In this document: positions 7,962-19,500 of the stretch, in pieces
Numbering within the stretch: position 1 is the first letter of the stretch
Layout of the letters: every line of letters starts with the position of its first letter
Translations under genes and position numbers: made by a program
The notes under the pieces: generated by a model
Told to the model about the DNA's origin: nothing
Databases searched by the model: none
The model's input: only the letters and a program-made list of their open reading frames with translations
Assembly (NCBI GenBank): GCA_003230545.1
Contig: QIFB01000010.1
Coordinates: forward strand, 1 to 42,001
Reading direction: 5' to 3'
Length of the DNA: 42,001 nucleotides
DNA from: Gammaproteobacteria bacterium
GTDB lineage: Bacteria; Pseudomonadota; Gammaproteobacteria; UBA9214

Positions 7962-9968
7962 TTATAATAACCCGCGCACTTTTTCCAGAGCATCGAACAG
8001 GGGAGCCATTTGTGACTCGTAGCGTTTCCATACGCCAATGACTTTTTCCGGTGGGGGCAATAAATCAGCTAACCGCTGATCGTTCCCGTTGGTAACAATG
8101 GCGCTTTTGTCAGACGGTAGTTTGCAAAAGCCCAGCACATCGTTCATCACTTTTTTCGGCTCGTGGACCAGCTCTTCAAACTGTACAATGTGCACATGAT
8201 CGGGCATTAACCTTGCCCAGTAGTCAAGCAGGTCTTCCTGCAACCGGTAATAGCTCGACAAGGTATCGAATTTGAGACTGTAATTGTTCCCGTTATCAAA
8301 ATTCTTTTTATATATTTCAGTGCAGGTGTCTTTCCCTTCCCTTCGACAGATAAGAATTTTCGACTCCGGCAGGCATAACCTGATCATGCCCAGATAGTCT
8401 GTGTTGGCCGGGTGAGTATTGGTTACCAGGGAAACCACCTGATAACTGCGCAGAAGACGATCCGCATAATCTTTACCGATCGCCGAAAATGGAGGTTCCG
8501 CAACAGCCTGCATGCATTCAGGGAATAAAGCTCCAGACAGTTTGCCCAGTTCGGCGTTTGCCGCAAGAATAAAATCGGATGATTCGCCTCCTGTAATGAT
8601 CTCTGGATGGATGCCAAGGACTGATTCAAGCAATGATTTACCGCTACGAGACATGCCGGTGATGAAAACAGGCGAGCAATCCCTGGAGCCTGCTAGTTCA
8701 TGCTGTCTCATGCAGCCTTCCGTAAATACAGATTTGATGGTTTCTATTTGCTTTTCACGGGCCTCTATATCGTAAGGATTCCTTTTTGACTTCAGGTCAT
8801 TTCCTTCCCTGAAGTATTCAAAGGCCTTCCTGTAGTCGCCATTATCATCACTGGATTTTCCAAGTGCATTCAGCAGGGAGGCCTTGTCGAGATCCCTCAG
8901 GCCATTGCGATCGAGTAATGCCTCAATCCTTCCCAGATCACTGGCGTGTTCGGCAGGTTCAGTGATGCGCAGATATCGGCAATTGGCCTGTATATATCCC
9001 GGATCCAGCTGTAATGCCTTTTTGAACGCTGTTACGGCATCGGCCTTGTGGTTGCCCGATTCCAGGGCCAGCCCCAGGTTGCAATGGATCTTCGGGTTCT
9101 GTGGATCGAGGGCAACAGAATCACGCAGCACTTTAATTGACTCTTCCTGCCTGTTCTGTTTTCTCAGAATTTTCCCAAGGACCAGATAAGAATCCTGCTC
9201 GTCAGGTTTGATTTTAATTGCCGTATCGATGGACTTCCTGGCTTCGATTAACTGTCCTTCCCGACAAAATATTTCTGCAATACTCGCATGCAGCGCAGCA
9301 TTGTCCGGCATCAGGGACAGCGCCTTGTCTAACAGTATGATGGCTTCCCCGGGTCCATGCAGGCGATACAGGGCATTGGCAAGTTCCAGACAGGCGTCAG
9401 TAAAGCGGGGATTTTTTTCAAGGGTTTCCTGCAGGAGCGGTATTGCCTTTTCGTACTCCTCCTGCTTGCAGAGGGCAGATCCGAGATTTGTTGTTATCTC
9501 GGGAGCATCAGGCATTTTCCTGCGAGCTGTTTCAAAGTATTTCACCGCATCATCCAGCCGGTGAAGCTTCATCATGACATTGCCCATGGTGTTATTGGCC
9601 AATGCGTGTTCAGGGTCTGCCTTGAGCGCCTGCTGCAGGATGGCCGACGCTTCCTTGTAGTTTTCCTGGAGATACAACACATTGCCAATGTTGCTCAGCA
9701 ACACCGGGTTACCGGGGGACTGCTGTAGCGCCCTGCGATAGGATTGCTCTGCTGCCTTCCATTTCTTCCTGGATGCGAGCACATTCCCGAGCCGGTTATG
9801 GGCCTCGGCAAGATCCGGCTGTACGGAAAGGCACTTGCGGTATTTTTTTTCTGCCAGACCCAGGTTACCCTGCTTCTCCGATTCCAGGCCCTGTTGGTAT
9901 ATGTGCAGGGCTTTCTGCCGGGCAGATGATCTTGCAGTGACAGTTGATCGGGCATTATGTTTATTCAT
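7962..9968 (-). CDS. TPR-repeat protein with C-terminal sulfotransferase domain
   Basis: 668 aa; tandem TPRs (e.g. PDLAEAHNRLGNVLASRKKWKAAEQSYRRAL...) then sulfotransferase-type PVFITGMSRSGKSLLESVLGIHPEI and RLCLPESKILICRREGKDTCTEIYKKNF. Confidence 0.85.
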   Translation of the reverse strand: MNKHNARSTVTARSSARQKALHIYQQGLESEKQGNLGLAEKKYRKCLSVQPDLAEAHNRLGNVLASRKKWKAAEQSYRRALQQSPGNPVLLSNIGNVLYLQENYKEASAILQQALKADPEHALANNTMGNVMMKLHRLDDAVKYFETARRKMPDAPEITTNLGSALCKQEEYEKAIPLLQETLEKNPRFTDACLELANALYRLHGPGEAIILLDKALSLMPDNAALHASIAEIFCREGQLIEARKSIDTAIKIKPDEQDSYLVLGKILRKQNRQEESIKVLRDSVALDPQNPKIHCNLGLALESGNHKADAVTAFKKALQLDPGYIQANCRYLRITEPAEHASDLGRIEALLDRNGLRDLDKASLLNALGKSSDDNGDYRKAFEYFREGNDLKSKRNPYDIEAREKQIETIKSVFTEGCMRQHELAGSRDCSPVFITGMSRSGKSLLESVLGIHPEIITGGESSDFILAANAELGKLSGALFPECMQAVAEPPFSAIGKDYADRLLRSYQVVSLVTNTHPANTDYLGMIRLCLPESKILICRREGKDTCTEIYKKNFDNGNNYSLKFDTLSSYYRLQEDLLDYWARLMPDHVHIVQFEELVHEPKKVMNDVLGFCKLPSDKSAIVTNGNDQRLADLLPPPEKVIGVWKRYESQMAPLFDALEKVRGLL

Positions 9969-9993
9969 GATTTCTGATTGCGTGGCATGGTAC

Positions 9994-11478
9994 TCAGCCT
10001 TTTCCTTTCAGGCCGGCACAGGCCATGGTGACGGCACGAAAGATCGCGCGACCCTTGTTCATGGTCTCGTCCCATTCATTGCGCGGTACCGAGTCGGCCA
10101 CGATCCCGGCACCGGCCTGGATGTGCAGGGTCCCGTCCTTGATGACCGCGGTGCGGATGGCAATCGCGGTGTCCATGTTTCCGGACCATGACAGGTAGCC
10201 GACCGCACCGGCATACACCCCCCGCCTGACCGGCTCGAGTTCATCGATGATCTCCATGGCGCGGATCTTCGGGGCGCCGCTGACGGTACCGGCCGGAAAC
10301 GTGGCCCGCAGCACATCGATGGCACTCATGCCGGGACGAATGTTCCCGGTGACATTGGAGACGATGTGCATGACGTGCGAGTAACGCTCGATCACCATCT
10401 TTTCCGTCAGGGTCACACTGCCGATTTCACACACCCGGCCGGCGTCATTGCGTCCCAGATCGATCAGCATCAGGTGCTCGGCCAGCTCCTTCGGGTCGGC
10501 CAGCAAGTCCTGCTCCAGCCGCTGGTCTTCTGCTTCATCCTGACCGCGCGGCCGGGTACCGGCAATCGGCCGCACCGTAACGATGTCGTCCTCCAGATGT
10601 ACCAGGATCTCGGGCGAAGACCCGACCACATGAAAGTCACCGAGATCAAGATAGTACATATAGGGTGATGGATTGAGGCTGCGCAGGGCGCGGTACAGGT
10701 CCAGTGGCGGTGCCGTAAACGGGATCGACATGCGCTGCGACAGCACCACCTGCATGCAGTCGCCCTCGACGATATAGTCCTTGATACGCTCGACCGCTGA
10801 CTCGAACCCCTCGCGGCTCATGCCGGAGACAAAATCGGCCTCCTCGACCACTTTCCCGGGTGCAGGGTCACCAGCCACCGGGGTGGCGTGGTGCAGCTGT
10901 TCGGTCAATTCGTCGAGGCGTGCCTGGCCGTGCGCGTAAGCGCCGTCTTCCGTCGGGTCGACGTGTACGATGAGTTGCAGGGTGCCGGCGAGATTGTCGA
11001 ACACCACCAGCTCGTCCGAGACCATGAGCAGAATGTCCGGGCAACCGATCGTATCCGGCTTGTCAAAGGCCGCCAGCCGGGGCTCAATATAGCGCACGGT
11101 GTCATAGCCGAAGTAGCCGACCAGCCCGCCGTTAAAGCGTGGCAAGCCGGGCAGTTCCGGCGCCCGGTACCGCGCCTGGAACGCCTCCAGCCAGCCGAGC
11201 GGATCATCCGTGGTCGCCGACTCGATGACCGCGCCGTCACGCAGCACGGTGATCTCCGACCCGCTGATCCGCAACACGGTCGAGCACGGCAGCCCGATGA
11301 TGGAGTAGCGGCCCCACTTTTCGCCGCCGTACACCGACTCCAGCAAATAGGAATACGGGCCGCTGGCAAGCTTGAGCCAGGTACTCAGCGGGGTTTCGAG
11401 GTCCGCGAGGACCTCGCGGGTTACCGGAATCCGGTTGTAGCCTTTCCCGGCGAGGGAAGTAAATTGTTCAGGTGTCAT
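9994..11478 (-). CDS. trpE: Anthranilate synthase component I
   Basis: [37 protein letters not shown]...[45 protein letters not shown]...[22 protein letters not shown]. Start set at internal Met. Confidence 0.97.
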   Translation of the reverse strand: MTPEQFTSLAGKGYNRIPVTREVLADLETPLSTWLKLASGPYSYLLESVYGGEKWGRYSIIGLPCSTVLRISGSEITVLRDGAVIESATTDDPLGWLEAFQARYRAPELPGLPRFNGGLVGYFGYDTVRYIEPRLAAFDKPDTIGCPDILLMVSDELVVFDNLAGTLQLIVHVDPTEDGAYAHGQARLDELTEQLHHATPVAGDPAPGKVVEEADFVSGMSREGFESAVERIKDYIVEGDCMQVVLSQRMSIPFTAPPLDLYRALRSLNPSPYMYYLDLGDFHVVGSSPEILVHLEDDIVTVRPIAGTRPRGQDEAEDQRLEQDLLADPKELAEHLMLIDLGRNDAGRVCEIGSVTLTEKMVIERYSHVMHIVSNVTGNIRPGMSAIDVLRATFPAGTVSGAPKIRAMEIIDELEPVRRGVYAGAVGYLSWSGNMDTAIAIRTAVIKDGTLHIQAGAGIVADSVPRNEWDETMNKGRAIFRAVTMACAGLKGKG

Positions 11479-11609
11479 TGCACTCACCTTTGAGCAGGGT
11501 AATCGGTGTATCACAGTGTTTCAGGCAGCAGACAGCCCCGGGCCATCGACTGCGCGTAAACTGTGGTACCCGAAAATGCTCTCCAGTGAATTGCATCATT
11601 CCGGTTCTT

Positions 11610-12308
11610 TCAGGCGGCCTGTTCCAGCAGCGGCAGAAGTTCGGCCATGGTATCAATAACCGCATCCGGACGGGCATCACGAATATCCTCGCCGTGATTA
11701 TAGCCGTAACTCATGCACACGATCTGAAACCCGGCAGCCCGCGCTGCTGTCACATCGCTCACCGAGTCACCGATCATCAGCGCGGCTTCCGGCGCCACCC
11801 CGAAATGTTCTGCTGCATGCAACAGGGGCCCGGGGTCCGGTTTTTTGACCGGCAGGGTATCGCCGCTGATGATGATGGAAAAATAATCGGCCACACCGAG
11901 GTCGGCCAGCAACGGCTCGGTAAACTGCGCCGCCTTGTTGGTCACGCAGCCGAGCGGATAGCCACTCGCCCTGAGCCGGTCCAGCGCCTCGCTGACACCG
12001 GGATACAGGCTCGAGCGCTGCGAGGTGTTATCGGCATACAAATCGAGAAAGATCGGGTAGGCGCGTTCGAAATCGGCCGTAGCCGGCATGCCGTCGAGTT
12101 CGCTGCTCAGTGCACGCTCCACCAGCCGCTGTACACCGTTGCCGACCCAGTTACGCACTGCCGCCTCTCCCTGTGCGGGACGGCCAAGCTGTTGCAGCAT
12201 CGCGTCCACGCACCAGGCCAGGTCCGGCACACTGTCGACCAGCGTACCGTCCACATCGATGAGGATCATTTCAGGTTTGTGTAAATTCATCATGCGGTTT
12301 GTTGCCAT
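11610..12308 (-). CDS. gph: Phosphoglycolate phosphatase (HAD family)
   Basis: MILIDVDGTLVDSVPDLAWCVDAMLQQLG...GCVTNKAAQF...KKPDPGPLLHAAEHFGV...MIGDSVSDVTAARAAG; between rpe and trpE. Confidence 0.93.
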   Translation of the reverse strand: MATNRMMNLHKPEMILIDVDGTLVDSVPDLAWCVDAMLQQLGRPAQGEAAVRNWVGNGVQRLVERALSSELDGMPATADFERAYPIFLDLYADNTSQRSSLYPGVSEALDRLRASGYPLGCVTNKAAQFTEPLLADLGVADYFSIIISGDTLPVKKPDPGPLLHAAEHFGVAPEAALMIGDSVSDVTAARAAGFQIVCMSYGYNHGEDIRDARPDAVIDTMAELLPLLEQAA

Positions 12309-12321
12309 GGTATTGCGTCTC

Positions 12322-12351
12322 TCCGGATTTCGCTCTGCTTCATCCGGGCTA
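12322..12351. repeat. Family A repeat in rpe-gph gap
   Basis: ccggatttcgctctgcttcatccgggctac. Confidence 0.75.
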
Positions 12352-12355
12352 CATT

Positions 12356-13030
12356 CTACGCAGTGGCCCTGGCGATCTCGTCGCGCATGGCGGAGATGGT
12401 TGCCTGGTAGTCATCCGCACCGAAAATGGCCGAGCCGGCGACAAAGGTGTCGGCGCCGGCCGCCGCGATCTCACCGATATTGTCGACCTTCACGCCGCCA
12501 TCGATTTCCAGGCGGATATCGCGGCCGCTTGCGTCGATGATCTTGCGGGCCTCGCGCAGCTTGACCAGCGCTTCCGGGATGAAACTCTGGCCGCCGAAAC
12601 CGGGGTTGACGGACATCAGCAGGATCATATCCACCTCGTCGATGACATACTTCAGGTAATCCAGCGGAGTGGCCGGGTTGAATACCAGCCCGGATTTACA
12701 GCCACTGTCTCGCACCAGCTGCAGGGAGCGATGGATGTGCTCGCTGCCTTCCGGGTGAAAGGTAATGTACGTTGCGCCGGCCCCGGCAAAATCCGGAATG
12801 ATCCGGTCCACTGGCTTGACCATCAGGTGGACATCAATGTCCGCGGTCACCCCGTGATTGCGTAATGCCTCGCAGATCAGCGGGCCGATGGTCAGGTTTG
12901 GTACATAGTGGTTGTCCATGACATCAAAATGCACAATATCTGCGCCGGCAGCCAGGACAGTGGTGACCTCCTCTCCAAGGCGGGCAAAATCCGCGGACAG
13001 TATCGAAGGTGCAATCTTGTAATCGGCCAT
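12356..13030 (-). CDS. rpe: Ribulose-phosphate 3-epimerase
   Basis: [22 protein letters not shown]...[25 protein letters not shown]...[20 protein letters not shown]. Start set at internal Met. Confidence 0.97.
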   Translation of the reverse strand: MADYKIAPSILSADFARLGEEVTTVLAAGADIVHFDVMDNHYVPNLTIGPLICEALRNHGVTADIDVHLMVKPVDRIIPDFAGAGATYITFHPEGSEHIHRSLQLVRDSGCKSGLVFNPATPLDYLKYVIDEVDMILLMSVNPGFGGQSFIPEALVKLREARKIIDASGRDIRLEIDGGVKVDNIGEIAAAGADTFVAGSAIFGADDYQATISAMRDEIARATA

Positions 13031-13288
13031 GTGGTTGTCCTCACTCGGAAATTCAATTGGATTGGTGCGTAAAGAAACCTGCACTTTACCCTAACAGGCC
13101 GGGATTTTCAGCTTTCTGCCACTCCCTACCGGCACCATGGGTGCTATACAGCAAGCGGCTAATGCAGCTTGCCAATGACGGCAACAGGTCTTATAACATC
13201 GGTAAGGGAAATGGAAAGGGAGTGCCTGCTACCGGCTGGCGTATTGCCAGACTGTCGGATAAAAAAACTGCAACGGGGTCATTTCACC

Positions 13289-13576
13289 ATGGCAAACAGT
13301 TTCCAACCGCGTGTCGGTGACTGGTACCAGAATATCAGCGGCGACAACTTTGAAATCGTAGCCTTTGACGCCGACGAGGCATCCGTTGAAATACAGTATT
13401 TTGACGGGGCCATCGAGGAAATCGAGTCGGATTCCTGGCATGAAATGGAAATCCAGCCGATCGAACCCCCGGAAGACTGGTCCGGGTCACTGGACATCGT
13501 GCGTGAAGATTACGGCGTCGATCTCGAATTGACGGCACCCAACGACCACATCAACCCACTCGACGAACTCGAATAA
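13289..13576 (+). CDS. DUF6763-type small protein
   Basis: MANSFQPRVGDWYQNISGDNFEIVAFDADEASVEIQYFDGAIEEIESDSWHEMEI; family name recalled, not searched. Confidence 0.75.
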   Translation: MANSFQPRVGDWYQNISGDNFEIVAFDADEASVEIQYFDGAIEEIESDSWHEMEIQPIEPPEDWSGSLDIVREDYGVDLELTAPNDHINPLDELE

Positions 13577-13731
13577 GCCGCCTGCCTCCCGGCACCGGCA
13601 GCACCCATAACCACCTGATTTGCCACAGGGATCCCGTACGCCCGCAGAATATTTCAATGCGGCAGCCCGGCTGCCGATACCCTGATTGATTCCCGGACAC
13701 CGCGGGACAGCGCAGCGACAGGAGACAACCC

Positions 13732-13929
13732 ATGACCATCGTTTACGATATGGCAGCAGGCAGTATCCGGTCCGACGCACAGGATGAGGGTCGGAACGAA
13801 ACCCCGCAGGACCAGCGCCCGGAACTTATCCCGGACACTCCCGCACCTGCGCTCCGGGAATATGAGGCGAGCGAACCATCAGCGACGAACAACATTCACC
13901 TGGTACGCGAGCTGCTGAAACAGGGCTGA
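13732..13929 (+). CDS. Hypothetical 65-aa protein
   Basis: MTIVYDMAAGSIRSDAQDEGRNETPQ...NNIHLVRELLKQG; ATG preceded by AGGAGACAACCC Shine-Dalgarno-like sequence. Confidence 0.55.
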   Translation: MTIVYDMAAGSIRSDAQDEGRNETPQDQRPELIPDTPAPALREYEASEPSATNNIHLVRELLKQG

Positions 13930-13935
13930 CGGACC

Positions 13936-14730
13936 CTATTCACCGATATGCAATAACAGCCCCCGCTGCCGGGCGCTGGTGAACGCCTTCAGGAACGCGC
14001 CGGTCCCGACCACGAGATACAGCACGTTCAGTGCAGCCGCCCGCAGCATCAGGTCTGCCCGGAATACCTGCTCGAACATGACGGCACGCATGCCTTCGAA
14101 CACGTGACTCGACGGCAGCGCCCAGGCCACGGTCTGCAGCCATTCCGGCAGCACGGCAACCGGATAGTAAATGCCACTCACCGGTGCAATGGCAAAAATC
14201 GCCACCCAGGCGAGACTCTCCGCGCCCAGCCCGTAACGCAGTACCAGGCCTGCTACCAGCAGGCCGATGGCCCAGCCCATCACCAGCAGGTTGAAGAAAA
14301 ACCCCAGCAGCGGCAGTCCCAGCCCGAAGATGGAAAAGTCAAACAGCGGAATGGCCAGCAGCGCCGCCCCGCCGACGCCGATCAGCGTGCGCACCATGCT
14401 GATCAGCAGCAGCGCACCGACCAGCTCTACCGCACGCAACGGACTGGCGAACAGGTGGCCAAGGTTGCGTGAGTACATCTCCTCGAAAAAGGCGAGCGAA
14501 ACACCAAGCTGGCCCCGAAACAACACGTCCCAGAGCATGACCGCGGCCAGCAGCACTCCCGGAGCCTGCGCCAGCCAGGTACTGCTGGTCAGGAAAAACT
14601 CGGTAATGAAACCCCACAGGACCAGTTGCACGGCCGGCCAGTAGACCAGTTCGAGAATGCGTGGCCAGGAACGCCGCACCAGGTAGGTATAACGCAGCAC
14701 CATGGCATTGATACGCCGCAGTGATTTCAT
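13936..14730 (-). CDS. ABC-2 type transporter permease
   Basis: Multiple TM helices; start overlaps the ATPase stop (4 bp). Confidence 0.88.
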   Translation of the reverse strand: MKSLRRINAMVLRYTYLVRRSWPRILELVYWPAVQLVLWGFITEFFLTSSTWLAQAPGVLLAAVMLWDVLFRGQLGVSLAFFEEMYSRNLGHLFASPLRAVELVGALLLISMVRTLIGVGGAALLAIPLFDFSIFGLGLPLLGFFFNLLVMGWAIGLLVAGLVLRYGLGAESLAWVAIFAIAPVSGIYYPVAVLPEWLQTVAWALPSSHVFEGMRAVMFEQVFRADLMLRAAALNVLYLVVGTGAFLKAFTSARQRGLLLHIGE

Positions 14731-15485
14731 GATGCCGACCTGCCGCTGTGCAACCGTTCCGTGTCCCGCGCCACATCGATAAACACCTCTTCCAGGGTAT
14801 CCCGCCCGTACTTTTGCAGGAGTTTCGCGGGTGAGTCGCGATCCACCACCACGCCCTGGCGCAGCATGATGACATCGTCACACAGGCGTTCCACTTCCAG
14901 CATATTGTGCGACGCCATCAGCAGGGTCGCGCCAGCCTCATTCCGGTAGTCATTCAGGTGGCCGCGGATGATGTCTGCCGTATCCGGATCCAGGGATGCC
15001 GTGGGTTCGTCCAGCAGCAGTACCTCCGGGTGATTCAGCAGGGACTTGGCCAGGGCAACCCGGGTGCGCTGACCGGCCGACAGGGTACCGTAGGGGCGAT
15101 TCAGAAAGCAGTCAATGTCGAACTGAGCGGCAAGTACCTTGATCCGCTTGCCGGCTGCACGCACCCCGTAGAGACGGGCATACACGATCAGGTTCTCGCG
15201 CACCGTGAGCCGCTGCGGCAAGTCCACATAGGGGGAAGACAGGTTGACGCGCTCGAGCACCCGGTAACGGTGCCGCAGCATATCGGTCCCCAGCAAGGCA
15301 ATCCGCCCGGCGGTCGGTAACAGCAGGCCAAGCAGCATGGACAGCAGGGTTGTCTTGCCGGCGCCATTGCCACCCAGCAGCGCACACACCGAACCACGCT
15401 CGACGCTGAAGGAAACATCATTTACCGCGAGCACGTCATCATAACGTTTGGTGACGTTATGCAGCTCGATAACGGTGTCAGGCAT
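14727..15485 (-). CDS. ABC transporter ATP-binding protein
   Basis: Walker A GGNGAGKTTLL, signature LSAGQRTRVALAKSLL, Walker B VLLLDEPTASLD. Confidence 0.95.
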   Translation of the reverse strand: MPDTVIELHNVTKRYDDVLAVNDVSFSVERGSVCALLGGNGAGKTTLLSMLLGLLLPTAGRIALLGTDMLRHRYRVLERVNLSSPYVDLPQRLTVRENLIVYARLYGVRAAGKRIKVLAAQFDIDCFLNRPYGTLSAGQRTRVALAKSLLNHPEVLLLDEPTASLDPDTADIIRGHLNDYRNEAGATLLMASHNMLEVERLCDDVIMLRQGVVVDRDSPAKLLQKYGRDTLEEVFIDVARDTERLHSGRSAS

Positions 15486-15597
15486 AGAACGGGATTTCCG
15501 GTCAGGGTTTGTTATTCATTTGCAAGATACGCGCCGGACGGATTATGCCAGATCGTGTACATGGCAGGCAGCACGCAATGCAGTAAATGATCTGTTC

Positions 15598-16470
15598 TCA
15601 TGATTGCACAAGTCCCGTAACCCCGTCCCGGGTGCACTTCCGCCCCGCAAGCGTACAGGCCTGCTCGAGGATTGCGGACGTATCCAGTCCGGCGAGGCTG
15701 CCGTTGATGATGGCCGCATTGAAGGTATCGCCCGCACCGAGGGTATCGATGACCTTGCCCGGTGCAACGCCCGGATGCCGGAATACCCGGCCCCGGTAGT
15801 CGATCGCAACTGCACCGTCCGCACCCCGGGTACAGCAGGCGAGTGCTGCCGGGTGATCCGCATGGATGGCCTGTAACAACCACTCCGGTTGTTCATAACC
15901 GCGCTGACGCGCATAGTCCCCTGAAAACAGCAGCACATCGGCAAGACCGAACAGGTCCTCGATACCATCCCGCGCCTTTTCCACTTCCAGTGAACGCGGG
16001 ATGGCGGGATGGTGTTCCCGTGAGCGCTGCAGCATAACCTGCAAGGCCGCAATGTTCCGGCCCTCGAAATGCAGCCAGTCGAACGGCTGTAAATCCAGCG
16101 CTGCAAAATCTGTCGTTGATAGCTCGGGGAGGTCGCGATAATGCACAATCGTGCGCGATCCGGTGGCTGCACTCAACAGGACGGACGAGACCGGCGTGCT
16201 GCCGCTGTCGCAGGTCCGGCATGGCGCAATATCAATACCGTTGTCCAGGAGGTCGGCGCTGACCTGCCGGCCAGCGCTATCGTCGGCCAGCACCCCGGCA
16301 AAGCTGCAGGCATGGCCGAGTCCGGCAAGCACCACCAGCAGGTTCGCGGTGTTTCCACCGCGGCGGTATTTTTGGTTGCTGCAACGGATTTCCGCGTTCT
16401 CGTGCGGATACGCACCCACCTGATAAATGATATCCAGTGTGGCATTGCCGATGCCAAGGATGTGCGCCAT
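15598..16470 (-). CDS. PfkB-family carbohydrate kinase
   Basis: MAHILGIGNATLDIIYQV...RRGGNTANLLVVLAGLG and DTLGAGDTFNAAIINGSLAG. Confidence 0.9.
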   Translation of the reverse strand: MAHILGIGNATLDIIYQVGAYPHENAEIRCSNQKYRRGGNTANLLVVLAGLGHACSFAGVLADDSAGRQVSADLLDNGIDIAPCRTCDSGSTPVSSVLLSAATGSRTIVHYRDLPELSTTDFAALDLQPFDWLHFEGRNIAALQVMLQRSREHHPAIPRSLEVEKARDGIEDLFGLADVLLFSGDYARQRGYEQPEWLLQAIHADHPAALACCTRGADGAVAIDYRGRVFRHPGVAPGKVIDTLGAGDTFNAAIINGSLAGLDTSAILEQACTLAGRKCTRDGVTGLVQS

Positions 16471-16518
16471 GCCCGCAGACTACGGGGCAGGAAGGCAATG
16501 TCAACCGGCAGACCGGCG

Positions 16519-19500
16519 TCAGTCGGTACGCACCACCCGAAAGCCGAGATTATCCAGGCGGGTGTCGTGGTCATACTGGCCACGCCTGGTACTGCGTATG
16601 CTGTCGATCGGGCTGGTATAGGCACCACCACGGATCACGCGCTGGGTGCAGCGGCGCGCCTTCCGGGCACTGCCGTCCGTTGCCGCAGCCTGGTAGTTGG
16701 CGTGGTAACAGTCCTCGACCCATTCCTGTGCGTTGCCGGCAGTGTCGTGCAGCCCGAAACCGTTGGGGCTGAAGCTGCCGACCGTGGTAGTGCGCTTGCC
16801 GTCCCACTGGTTACCGCAGTCAAAGCAGTTGGCCGGGACTTCGGCTACCTCCTCATCCCACCAGTAGGGCTGTGTCGTACCGCCGCGTGCGGCAAACTCC
16901 CATTGTGCTTCGGTTGGCAGCCGGTAGTCATGGCTGGTTTGTTTCGACAGCCAGGTTGCATAGGCCGTTGCATCTTTCCAGGATACGTTGATGACCGGCT
17001 GATCCTGGCGTCCCCAACCTTCATCGTAGGGCAGCCGGCGGCCGGTTGCGCGAGCGAACCGGTCATACTCGGCAAAGGTGACTTCGGTTTTACTGATCGA
17101 GAAGCCTTGCAGGTCAACCTGGTGCTGTGGCCGTTCGTCGAAATTCATGGAATTCGGCGCACTGCCCATAATAAACGCGGCATCCGGCAGTTCCACCATC
17201 GACGGACCGTTGCCACCACCCTTCAGCGCATCCCGGTATGCACGCACCGGTGCAACAGGCGGCAATGCGACCGGTTCGGGCGGTGCACTGTCGTCAACCC
17301 GGGCCTGGTCCTGACCGGGGCTGGCGACTGTGACCGGTTTTGCGGCCGGCTTGCCGGCTGTGACTGGCGGTCGGGATACTGCTGGCGGAGTGCCGGTAGC
17401 CGGCGCCGGTGCAGCCTCTCCGTCCGTGTCAGTCACAACCCCGGGTTCGTCAGTAGCCAGACTCAACGGGTTCCCGGGCTGCAGCAGCAACCAGGCTACC
17501 AGCGTAGCGATGGCAACCACGCCGAGGCCGATGACCTTGCCCAGCCAGCCATGGCTGTCCTTACCGGTTACTTCAATCCCCGGGCGGACCTCCGGGACCG
17601 GCGCCGGATCAGTTGCGGTAAACGTGGCAGCGGTGGCCGGTGGCGCCGGCTTATCTGCCGGGGGTTCTTCATCCAGTGACGGAATTTCCAGCGGCGCAGC
17701 CACAGCGCCATCCTGACCGTGTCCGGCACGCAGCGTCTCCATCTGCTGCAGTGCCTTGTCGCGCTGCGCCTCGGCCTCGGTGCGCAGGCGTACTGCAATT
17801 TCGATATTCCTGCGGAACTCTTTCAGCTCGGCGCGCAATTTTTCCGGGTCTTCCAGCTGGCCTTCCTCATCCGTGTTCATCAGGCCACGCGCCACCTCAA
17901 CCTCGACCCGCAGTGTATTCAGCTGCTCACGCGTAGCCTGCTGTTCATCCAGTGCGGTATCGCGCTCCCCGGTCAGCAGCTTCAACTGGGTCTCCAGCTG
18001 CTCAATGGCCGTGTCAGCTTCTGATTTCTGCTCCCGAATCAGTTCCAGGTCTGTCAGGCTGCGCTCCCGCTCCTGCCGGACCGCCTCCGCGGTCTCTGCG
18101 TGCGCCTTGTTCAGGTCATTCTGCAATGCCGTCAGCTGTTCCTCTGCCGGGTCGTTACCGGCCAGTTCCTGTTCCTGCAGCTGCTTCAGACGCGAACGTT
18201 CTTCTTCGCGGACATCATCCCGGGCACGTTCGAGCGCGCCTTCCCGGGATGAAAGTACCTCCTCATGCTTGCTGGCAATGGCAGCGAGCTGTTCCTTCAG
18301 CTGTTTCTGGCGCGCTGCAAGCTCGGCCCGCTCCTGTGCCCGGTCACGCCGCTCGGCCTGCAGCTCTTCCCGGAAATGCCCGGCGCCGGTACGCGCATCA
18401 TCCCGTGCCGCCTGCAGATCATTGGTCGACTGCTCCAGCTTCTTGCGCAACCGCTCGAGCTGGCCCTGTAGCTCCTTTTCTAACTCATTCTTCCGGTTCA
18501 GATCCTCATAGGCCTTGCTCAGTGCATCCTGGTTATCGAGGTCATGTGTTCTTGAACGCTCTTCCGCAGCCTGCAACTCCTTCCCGAATTCACTGCGCTC
18601 TTTTTCCAGCCCGGAAACCTGCTGTTGCAGTTCCTGCTTTTCTCCGTTCTCCTGATCGATTACCTGTTGTAACGACTCGATTATTCCGGCCTGTTCACCG
18701 GACTGCCGCTGCAGCTCCCCGGAATTCTTTTGTGCGGCTTCAAGCTGCTCACCAAGCAACCCGACCTCATCGTCTGCAGCACCCGTTAACGCGGCAATAC
18801 GCTCATTCAGCTTGCCCAGTTCCTGTCCCTGCGCAGTGTTCTGCTGCTGTGACTCATCGAGTTGCTTCCTGAAACTGTCACACTCGGCTGTCGCTGTCTG
18901 CAACTGTTCCGCGCGCACCGAGTTTTCCTGCTTGAGCTCCAGGTAACGCAGCTCCTGCTGCTCCAGTTTCTCGTTGTTTTTCCTGGTGTGGGTTTGCTGC
19001 TGCTTTTCGAATTTTGCCTTGTCCTTATCAGCCTGATCCCGCAATTTCTGCGTCTGCGTTTCAAGTTTCTCAAGCTGCTTCTGCCGGTCCTGAATCTCTT
19101 TCTGCAGTGTTTTCTGCCCACTGCTTGACTCATCCTGCAGCCGTTCCAGCGCGGTTTCCGATGCCTGCGCGGCTGCACCTGCATTTTCGAGTGCTTCCTG
19201 AAGTTTCTGCTGCTGCACCTCAAGCTGGCGGTTTTCGGCGCACAGTGTTTCCTGCTGCTGCCCGGCTTCCTGCAAACTGGCACTGAGAGTTTCGTGCCCG
19301 GAAGATGTCGAGTTCAGTTGTTGTTGCAGCGCCTCGACCTTCCTGTCAGCATCGGCAAGCCGGTCAGACACGGCCGTATTTTCCCGGTGTGACAGCTCCA
19401 GCTCACCACGCAGGGTATCCATCTCACTGTTATGCTGCTTTATGCCGGAGGCTGCCTGTCCGGCAACCGTCTCCTGCTCTTCCCGGGCAGCCGCGATACC

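Noticed and set aside
16141-17679. 512-aa plus-strand ORF
   Set aside because: Antisense to the PfkB gene and FGE-like end of the giant gene; low-complexity Gly/Arg/Cys composition typical of shadow frames.
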